Assembly: GCA_943370295.1 (NCBI GenBank)
Contig: CALRQL020000008.1
Coordinates: forward strand, 80,552-144,551
From: SB11 sp943370295
GTDB lineage: Bacteria > Bacteroidota > Bacteroidia > UBA8524
Length of the DNA: 64,000 bases
Direction: 5' to 3'
Within the stretch, counting starts at the first letter, position 1. Each line of letters opens with the position of its first letter. This document shows positions 58,341 to 64,000 of this stretch, in pieces. Both the position numbers and the translations under genes were made by a program. Below the pieces are notes generated by a model. It made no database searches. It saw only the letters and a list, made by a program, of their open reading frames with translations, and was not told where the DNA came from.

Positions 58341-58458
58341 AAAAACCCCTACCCGATTAATCATTGGCTCGACTTTCCCATAGTCGCCTTCCCCTATTAG
58401 GGGAAGGAAAAATTTAAAGGCTGTCAGCAGAGCAAATAGTCAGGAAGGGGTAAGTAAA
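58341..58458. repeat. module D copy (118 bp)
   Basis: Begins AAAAACCCCTACCCGATTAA directly after module A and ends GAAGGGGTAAGTAAAAAA, imperfectly inverted; interior CCTTCCCCTATTAGGGGAAGG palindrome. Confidence 0.75.
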
Positions 58459-58504
58459 AAACTCACACCCGCTTACCTTTCCCCTTCTTTCGGTATAAAG
58501 TTGC

Positions 58505-59788
58505 ATGACTGAGCAACTGCTGCAATATTTGTGGAAATACCGCTTGTTGGATGCACAAGCGCTTTGCACCCTTGAAGGCGAACCCGTGCAAGTAATAAAA
58601 CCCGGGGAGCAAAACCGCGACAGCGGAGCTGATTTTAGCAATGCCCGACTGAAAATAGGTGAGACGGTTTGGGCAGGAAATGTTGAAATCGAACTTGAAT
58701 CCGCCAATTGGGAAAAACACGGCCACCATTCGGATGCATCACACAACAACACCTTGCTGTTAGTGTGCCTGCGGCACACCGCCAAAAACCCGGTATCAGT
58801 GCCGGTGATTGAGCTGGGAAATAGGGTGAATGAAAAATACAGCCATACCTATCGGCAGTTGATGGAATCGCAAGCATTTATCCCTTGCCAAAACTTTATT
58901 GCGTACGCTGATGGTTTTGTGGTACAAAGCTGGTTGCAACGACTTTTAGTGGAACGGATGGAGGAAAAAATATTACCTATTCTCGCTTCGCTGTACCAAA
59001 ACAAAAACAACTGGGAAGAAACCTTTTACCACGCGCTTGCCAAAAACTTCGGTTTTAATACCAACAGTGTCCCGTTTGAGCTACTGGCCAAGAGTGTTAC
59101 TATTACCATACTGGCCAAACACAAAAACAGCTTATTACAGTTAGAAGCCCTGTTATTAGGCCAATCGGGATTATTACAAACAACAACCGAAACGGATAAT
59201 TACGCGGAACAATTAATGGCTGAATATGCCTTTTTGGCCAACAAATACAAGTTATCACCCATACATCACTCCCTATGGAAGTTTAGCAAAACCCGCCCTG
59301 CAAATTTCCCTACCATGCGGATAGCTCAGTTTGCTGCGCTTATCCATACTTCTTCGCATTTATTCTCCAAAATCCTTGAAGCAGGCGCTGTACAAAACCT
59401 TCAATCCCTGTTTGAGATTAAAGCTTCAGCCTATTGGGATACCCACTACCGATTAGGACATCAAGTAATGTCTACAAAAAACATATTAGGTGCTGATGCT
59501 ATTAATAATATCCTTATTAATACGGTTGCCCCTTTTTTATTTGCATACGGACACTATCATTCTAACGAAGAATACAAACAAAAAGCCCTTACACTATTAG
59601 AGCAATTGCCCAAAGAAAACAACCACATTATACGCGGATATCAGAACCTTAACTTACAAATAAACAATGCTGCTGAGAGCCAAGCCTTGCTTCAACTATA
59701 TAAACATTGGTGTACTCCCAAAAAATGCCTGCAATGCCGTGTTGGATATAGCATATTAAAGGGCTATGAAGCTGAAACTACATCTTAA
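58505..59788 (+). CDS. DUF2851 family protein
   Basis: A 427-residue cytoplasmic protein matching DUF2851 from its first residues: TEQLLQYLWKYRLLDAQALC, VIKPGEQNRDSGADFSNARL, IEL then SANWEKHGHHSDASHNNTLL, and FARGYHFG-type helices later; the tail carries CLQCRVGYSIL with three cysteines. The family is common in Bacteroidota and unknown in function; the DSGADFSNARL and HHxDxxH-like residues may bind metal. Its 3' end overlaps the convergent T9SS cargo gene by 11 bp. Confidence 0.88.
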   Translation: MTEQLLQYLWKYRLLDAQALCTLEGEPVQVIKPGEQNRDSGADFSNARLKIGETVWAGNVEIELESANWEKHGHHSDASHNNTLLLVCLRHTAKNPVSVPVIELGNRVNEKYSHTYRQLMESQAFIPCQNFIAYADGFVVQSWLQRLLVERMEEKILPILASLYQNKNNWEETFYHALAKNFGFNTNSVPFELLAKSVTITILAKHKNSLLQLEALLLGQSGLLQTTTETDNYAEQLMAEYAFLANKYKLSPIHHSLWKFSKTRPANFPTMRIAQFAALIHTSSHLFSKILEAGAVQNLQSLFEIKASAYWDTHYRLGHQVMSTKNILGADAINNILINTVAPFLFAYGHYHSNEEYKQKALTLLEQLPKENNHIIRGYQNLNLQINNAAESQALLQLYKHWCTPKKCLQCRVGYSILKGYEAETTS

Positions 59789-61928
59789 GCACTTTTGTTA
59801 TTGTGGTTTGCTCGGCGGTTTTAATTTCTACATAATACACCCCGTTTTCAAACTCAAAATCAATAATCACTTGCGATGCATCATTATAATTACCCGCCAT
59901 TATCTTTTTGCCTTGCAAATTATAAACAGCTATTTCTACATTGGGTTGAGAGACCCCCAAGTGAACCGCTAATTGACTTTTAACCGGATTAGGAAATAGT
60001 TGTATTGATGGCAAAGTCGGGTTTGAAACTATCCCCACCCCGTTTATGGTATAACAGACTGAGGTATCTACACACGTTCCCTTTTTAACTATCACGGCGT
60101 AGCTGCCATTTTTAACTGCAGTAAAAAGGCGGTTTTGAGCGTTATTAACAACACTGTAATTATTATTACAATCTACCCATTGATACGAATCTAATGATGG
60201 AGATGCTTGCAAGGTTAGCCCGTTAACAATTACAGTGCTGTTAATGGTATCAATCGTTAACTGTATGGTAAGCAGGCTATCACACCCTTGTTTATTGATA
60301 AGCGTATCATTATATACCCCGGTATTAGTATAAACATATTTGCCGCTGGGAGAGGTGTAGCTTTTACAAGCCGTGGCCTGCATTGTTGCGGTTGTAGGAT
60401 ACGAGCGCGTAAGCTGCAAAGTGATAATACTATCACACCCGTTGCTGCCCGCTACAATATCCGTATAAGTGCCGCTTACGGAGTATATCTTTCCTGTGGC
60501 TGATGTATAATCCGTGCACGAGGTAATACTGGTTGTTACTTCGTTTACTTTTTCGCACGCTGCCAACTTCATTACCATATAATCTGCAATACCCGTTGCT
60601 GTAATATCCTTAGAGTTTGCCGTAGGGTCAAAATCAACCGTTCTTCTAAAAGAACCCCCGAGGTAAACATTGCCGCGCGAGTCGGTTTCAACAGCCGTCG
60701 CCAAATCATCCTGAGCACCCCCCAGTGTTAAAGCATCCACAAATTGTCCCGCACTGTCTAAAGTGAGAAGGAACATATCTTCCCCACCCTGCGATTGTCG
60801 GTTTTCAACTCCTGAGTTGGGGTCAAAATCAACCGTAAGCGCAAAATATCCGCAAACAAGAATATTCTTGTTATTACTGCTTGTAATTTTCCTCGCCCAC
60901 ACTCTGTCGCCGATAGATTTTACCCAAATCAACTTCCCGGCGGTATCCAGTTTTTGTATAAATGAGCCAACAATAGGGCTGTACAGTTTCAACTCCGCTC
61001 CGCTCGGGTCAAAATCAACACTATCCGTAAAATATCCTGTAATTACCAATTCCCCATCGTTGGTCAAATGTACGCTTTGCGCACGGTCGTCGTTGGCTGC
61101 TCCGTGACGGTTTGCCCATAAAAAATTGCCCGCACTGTCTAATTTCACTAATAAAATATCTCTGTTTCCTGCCGAAGTAAGAGAATATACCCCTGAACCC
61201 GGGTCGCAATCTATCGTTGAGAAAAAGTATCCTGCTAAATAAACACTCCCTGTTTTATCAGTTACGATGGAATGCCCGTAATCATAAGAGCTCCCACCGA
61301 TTGATTTTGCCCAAATAAAATTACCTGATGTATCTATTTTATGAACAAAGGCATCAATAAAACCAACACTCATAAGGTTATGGGATGAAGAAGAAGGGTC
61401 AAAATCAACCGTTCCCTCATAATATCCTGTTACATAAACACTTCCATCATTACTAACAGCAACTGAGTTTCCAAAATCATCTCCTGTGGCACCAAACGAA
61501 TACGCCCATCTATACTGTCCATTCTTGTTTAATGAAAGGATGAAATAATCAGAATTACCTGCGCCGGTGCGAGAAGCTGTGTTTGGACCCGGATCAAAAT
61601 CAATAGTGTTTTGAAAGTACCCTGTAATGTATATGTTTTCATTATCGTCTATTGCCAATGATGTTGCATAATCAATCCCTGAGCCCGGAAAGGTGTTATC
61701 CCAGATTAAAGCGCCCTTTGCGTCGTATTTTTTTACGAAGAAATCGTTATCTACCGACCCGCAAACATACATTTGGCCGTTAGACGCGTGTTGAACTGCC
61801 GACACACCGCTGAATTTACTTGCTTTTCCCTGGGTTTTAACCCAATGGGTATAAAACGGCTGTCCCGATATTGAATAGTGAATAAGGAGGTAAAAAAACA
61901 ATACAACCCATTTGTAGTAATTCTTCAT
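59778..61928 (-). CDS. T9SS cargo with SBBP beta-propeller repeats
   Basis: A 716-residue secreted protein with signal peptide (cut near YSISGQ). It has at least seven blades with the DFDP motif (DFDPGPNTASRTGAGNSDYF, DFDPSSSSHNLMSVG, DCDPGSGVYSLTSAGN and so on), each with a VYVTGYYEGTV-type strand: the SBBP beta-propeller family. An internal region of three related Ig-like domains with conserved cysteines (CTDYTSATGKIYSV, CKSYTSPSGKYVYT) follows, and the C-terminus is a T9SS type A signal (LFPNPVKSQLAVH ... NGVYYVEIKTAEQ). It is exported to the cell surface. Its 3' end overlaps DUF2851. Confidence 0.9.
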   Translation of the reverse strand: MKNYYKWVVLFFYLLIHYSISGQPFYTHWVKTQGKASKFSGVSAVQHASNGQMYVCGSVDNDFFVKKYDAKGALIWDNTFPGSGIDYATSLAIDDNENIYITGYFQNTIDFDPGPNTASRTGAGNSDYFILSLNKNGQYRWAYSFGATGDDFGNSVAVSNDGSVYVTGYYEGTVDFDPSSSSHNLMSVGFIDAFVHKIDTSGNFIWAKSIGGSSYDYGHSIVTDKTGSVYLAGYFFSTIDCDPGSGVYSLTSAGNRDILLVKLDSAGNFLWANRHGAANDDRAQSVHLTNDGELVITGYFTDSVDFDPSGAELKLYSPIVGSFIQKLDTAGKLIWVKSIGDRVWARKITSSNNKNILVCGYFALTVDFDPNSGVENRQSQGGEDMFLLTLDSAGQFVDALTLGGAQDDLATAVETDSRGNVYLGGSFRRTVDFDPTANSKDITATGIADYMVMKLAACEKVNEVTTSITSCTDYTSATGKIYSVSGTYTDIVAGSNGCDSIITLQLTRSYPTTATMQATACKSYTSPSGKYVYTNTGVYNDTLINKQGCDSLLTIQLTIDTINSTVIVNGLTLQASPSLDSYQWVDCNNNYSVVNNAQNRLFTAVKNGSYAVIVKKGTCVDTSVCYTINGVGIVSNPTLPSIQLFPNPVKSQLAVHLGVSQPNVEIAVYNLQGKKIMAGNYNDASQVIIDFEFENGVYYVEIKTAEQTTITKVLKM

Positions 61929-62013
61929 AGTTATGGTTTGGTTATTTGCCGATAAAACTGTGCCATAATTACATGTTTTTAAACATTATAGCTTTTGAAT
62001 ACCTACTTAATAT

Positions 62014-62041
62014 TTTGAAAACAATAATATCCTTATCTTCG
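62014..62041 (+). promoter_or_regulatory. promoter of the small PspC gene
   Basis: TTTG at 62014-62017, a 16-bp spacer and TATCTTCG at 62034-62041 (7 of 8 bases of TAnnTTTG), 7 bp upstream of the ATG. Confidence 0.5.
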
Positions 62042-62048
62042 CAGTTAC

Positions 62049-62279
62049 ATGGATAGTATGATAGAGGCCATCAAATATTTTTTTGAGAAAAAAGCGTTTG
62101 GGGTTTGCACGTACCTGGGCGAAAAAATTGGTATTAGCTCAGGTCGTATCCGCTTGTATTTTATTTACACCTCTTTTATCACCATGGGTTCACCCCTAAT
62201 CATCTACCTTATTCTGGCTTTTTGGGTAAACCTGCGCAACTATATTTACAAACGCCGCACATCGGTTTGGGATTTATAA
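62049..62279 (+). CDS. small PspC domain membrane protein
   Basis: A 76-residue protein with one PspC domain: IKYFFEKKAFGVCTYLGEKI, GISSGRIRLYFIYTSFI, and a transmembrane helix SPLIIYLILAFWVNL, ending with basic residues. Free-standing PspC proteins are envelope-stress components. It is shorter than the PspC-GIN protein at 40605 and shares only the PspC part with it. The MFS gene starts 75 bp later. Confidence 0.87.
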   Translation: MDSMIEAIKYFFEKKAFGVCTYLGEKIGISSGRIRLYFIYTSFITMGSPLIIYLILAFWVNLRNYIYKRRTSVWDL

Positions 62280-62309
62280 TACGTTTATCTTAATCCACTT
62301 TCCGCATCT

Positions 62310-62317
62310 TATATTTG
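62310..62317 (+). promoter_or_regulatory. -7 element of the MFS gene
   Basis: TATATTTG, a perfect TAnnTTTG match, 37 bp upstream of the ATG at 62355. No clear -33 box. Confidence 0.42.
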
Positions 62318-62354
62318 CCCCAAGTTAAATTTTCCTATTTTCATAATCCGTTCT

Positions 62355-63530
62355 ATGCGCAATAGCCGCTCCCCGCTTGCCATTATGTTCCTTACCATCT
62401 TTATTGATTTGATGGGCTTTGGCATTATAATACCTGTTCTACCTAACCTTTCGGTAGAACTTACAGGGTCAAAATCATCATTGGCGGTTGCAGGAGTGTA
62501 CGCGCTGATGAACTTTATTTTTGCGCCTTTTTGGGGCACTCTTAGCGACCGTTTTGGCCGCCGCCCTATCATATTAATAAGCATTTTATTAACCGCTGCT
62601 GCAAATTTCTTATTCGGGTTTGTAACTGCATTTTGGATATTGATTTTACAACGGGCTTTGGCCGGCATAGGCTCAGCCAACATATCTGCTGCAAATGCTT
62701 ATGTGGCCGATATTTCAACCCCTGAAAACCGCACCAAAAACATGGCACTTGTAGGTGCTGCCTTCGGACTTGGTTTTATTTTCGGGCCGGCCATCGGCGG
62801 ATATTTGGGAAAGCATTACGGGGTTTTTGGTATCGGAGCATTTTCTGCCGCTCTTTCGGTAGTTAATTTTGTTATGGCCTATTTTTTATTGCCTGAATCG
62901 TTGGCAGAGAAGAACCACACAGCACGGTTTGAGCTGAAACCTGTTACCCAACTGATTAGTGCCCTTAAAGTACCTGTTATTCGCGAACTGCTAACCTTAA
63001 ATTTTGTGTTTACACTTGCTTTTAGCATGATGCAGATAACTGCTGCTGTGCTTTGGAAAGGGATGTACGGTCTTGATGAGTCGCAGATAGGCTATGTGTT
63101 TTCGTTTATCGGGCTTTCTTCGGCCATAGTGCAAGGGGTTTTGGTAGGGAAAATGAATAAGCGTTTTGGTGAAAGAAAGCTTTTATACGCCGGGTTGATT
63201 TTAATGGCAGTAGGACTGATTGCCATGCCCATTGTGCCGCCCTCACACTTTTATTTAGAATTAGCCGCCTTAGCTTTAATAGCATTGGCAAATGGCTGCA
63301 TAACACCCAGTGTATTGGGATTGTTATCAAAAACTGCCTCAAAAGCCGAGCAAGGTAAAATGCTTGGGCTAAACCAATCGGCGGGTTCACTGGCAAGGGT
63401 GTTCGGCCCGGCTGTTGGAGGTATTGCTTACGATTTAAACTTCCACGCTCCTTATTTCTCCGGAGCTTTAATATGCCTTTCTACCTTGTACTTGGTATAT
63501 AATTTAATGCGAAACAAAGCCCTTAAATAA
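62355..63530 (+). CDS. MFS transporter, TetA/DHA1-like
   Basis: A 391-residue 12-helix MFS protein. Motif A GTLSDRFGRRP is at residues 61-71 in loop 2-3, and helix 1 begins MFLTIFIDLMGFGIIIPVLP, the TetA-type opening; motif C-like GLGFIFGPAIGGYLG lies in helix 5. It belongs to the drug:H+ antiporter 1 group, which includes tetracycline exporters; the real substrate is unknown. A strong bidirectional terminator follows at 63685. Confidence 0.9.
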   Translation: MRNSRSPLAIMFLTIFIDLMGFGIIIPVLPNLSVELTGSKSSLAVAGVYALMNFIFAPFWGTLSDRFGRRPIILISILLTAAANFLFGFVTAFWILILQRALAGIGSANISAANAYVADISTPENRTKNMALVGAAFGLGFIFGPAIGGYLGKHYGVFGIGAFSAALSVVNFVMAYFLLPESLAEKNHTARFELKPVTQLISALKVPVIRELLTLNFVFTLAFSMMQITAAVLWKGMYGLDESQIGYVFSFIGLSSAIVQGVLVGKMNKRFGERKLLYAGLILMAVGLIAMPIVPPSHFYLELAALALIALANGCITPSVLGLLSKTASKAEQGKMLGLNQSAGSLARVFGPAVGGIAYDLNFHAPYFSGALICLSTLYLVYNLMRNKALK

Positions 63531-63680
63531 GCTTTAAGCGATTGCTAATTATCTTCTCTGGATTGTTGCGTCTTTCATTCAATGGAATGCAATTATGCGT
63601 TTCATTACGCGTAATTAAGCCTTATTAATTCACAATAAACGGCTTGTTTTAACACATTTATAAATAGTACGATGTATAAA

Positions 63681-63717
63681 CAAAAACACCCGTTGCAAAT
63701 GCAACGGGTGTTTTTTT
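63681..63717. terminator. bidirectional rho-independent terminator
   Basis: Perfect inverted repeat with arms AACACCCGTTGCA and TGCAACGGGTGTT (63685-63712), TTTTTTT after it on the plus strand and TTTTTG on the minus strand. It lies 154 bp after the MFS stop and 24 bp past the stop of the minus-strand T9SS gene, so it mainly ends the latter. Confidence 0.88.
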
Positions 63718-63736
63718 ATAGTGTTGTTTGATACTA

Positions 63737-64000
63737 TTACCTCAACAAGGTAACAGTTCCATAGAAGCTGTATGGTTTGCCTGAGAAGCTGGTAACATTT
63801 ACCACATAGGTGTAAACATCCTGTTGTGCAAAGTCTCCTTTGAACTGACCGTCCCATCCTTCGTTGATATCGGTTGAGTAATACACTTTCTCGCCCCAAC
63901 GGTTGAAGATGTAAATCTCAAATCCTAAGAACCCTTCTGCGGTTACATAGAAACGATTGTTGCGTTCAGGACCGTATTTGTTCGGGGTAAATGCGTTGGG
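63737..64000 (-). CDS. C-terminal end of a T9SS type B cargo protein
   Basis: The last 87 residues of a protein that starts beyond the window. They read PNAFTPNKYGPERNN, IYIFNRWGEKVYYS, EGWDGQFKG and QDVYTYVVNVTSFSG, the T9SS type B (gliding-motility-associated, CHU_C) sorting domain. The protein would be exported by the T9SS, with possible partners of the SprF/PorP type. The stop TAA is at 63737-63739. Confidence 0.94.
   Translation of the reverse strand, partial: PNAFTPNKYGPERNNRFYVTAEGFLGFEIYIFNRWGEKVYYSTDINEGWDGQFKGDFAQQDVYTYVVNVTSFSGKPYSFYGTVTLLR

Larger units (their letters stand above)
57632..58458. repeat. locus 7: seven-module composite repeat, about 830 bp
   Basis: The 897-bp gap 57608-58504 holds modules in the order D (57632-57745), C (57770-57887), E (57898-58058), C (58059-58176), E fragment (58187-58258), A (58262-58340) and D (58341-58458). 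E and C abut without spacing at 58058/58059, and A and D at 58340/58341. No gene is seen. Both C copies have the 12-bp-arm palindrome CCCCTCTCTA... (the second with a TATATTAG centre). This is the largest cluster in the window. Confidence 0.9.

Overview
The window is a chromosomal segment of a Bacteroidota bacterium. Lineage markers are an LpxC-FabZ fusion, the response regulator PorX, a PorV/PorQ-type outer-membrane protein, two proteins with type A and one with a type B type IX secretion (T9SS) C-terminal signal, TAnnTTTG promoter -7 elements, little sign of Shine-Dalgarno sites, and several Bacteroidota families (DUF4783, DUF5723-like, DUF2851, short-chain threonine dehydrogenase). I cannot name genus or family. 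No rRNA, tRNA, CRISPR array, phage or intact insertion sequence is visible.

Layout. 1-3.2 kb: lipid A genes lpxD (3' end), lpxC/fabZ, lpxA, then an ABC ATPase. 3.2-6.7 kb (minus): tsaE, a lipoprotein, alanine dehydrogenase and a Kir-type K+ channel. 7-14.6 kb: MazG-like hydrolase, pgk, a GT22 membrane glycosyltransferase, Rieske ferredoxin, small proteins, di-heme peroxidase, RluD-type synthase, VOC protein. 14.7-18.5 kb: NHL lipoprotein with PorV-like barrel, then an FNR/ferredoxin pair. 18.9-26.6 kb: threonine dehydrogenase, GT2, a secreted M43-type metalloprotease, DUF3108, PnuC, a methyltransferase and a hydrolase. 26.7-31.4 kb: DUF4291, an AT-rich HEPN-like gene, serS, a secreted Kazal protein, HicBA, a GroES-like protein. 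31.4-38.7 kb: transsulfuration enzyme, 16-residue repeat protein, DUF5723-like barrel with partner lipoprotein, thiamine pyrophosphokinase and a 46-residue membrane peptide. 38.8-45.4 kb: ECF42-type sigma factor with its DGPF/YciI partner, PadR with a PspC-GIN protein, PorX. 45.5-55.3 kb: surface/CsgG-like genes, dgkA-ribH-TPR-pdhA operon, carbonic anhydrase with a SulP transporter. 55.4-64 kb: upp-yjjG-hydrolase, DUF2851, T9SS cargo, a small PspC protein, an MFS exporter and the end of a type B cargo gene.

The most unexpected structure is a family of intergenic palindromic modules, called here A, D, C and E. They fill seven intergenic regions. Modules A, D and C keep the same order in both orientations, with A and D touching almost base to base, so they look like one composite element about 310-365 bp long. 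One locus instead carries module A three times with an exact 131-bp period. Every module contains a perfect or near-perfect hairpin. This is the best candidate here for something undescribed. It may be a non-autonomous mobile element, a structured RNA or a bidirectional terminator, and the sequence alone does not decide between these.

Most protein-coding content is ordinary Bacteroidota core and envelope biology. Functional groupings I infer are bicarbonate supply (carbonic anhydrase plus SulP), a PadR-controlled envelope sensor (PspC-GIN), and T9SS export and control (PorX, the PorV-like barrel and several cargo proteins).
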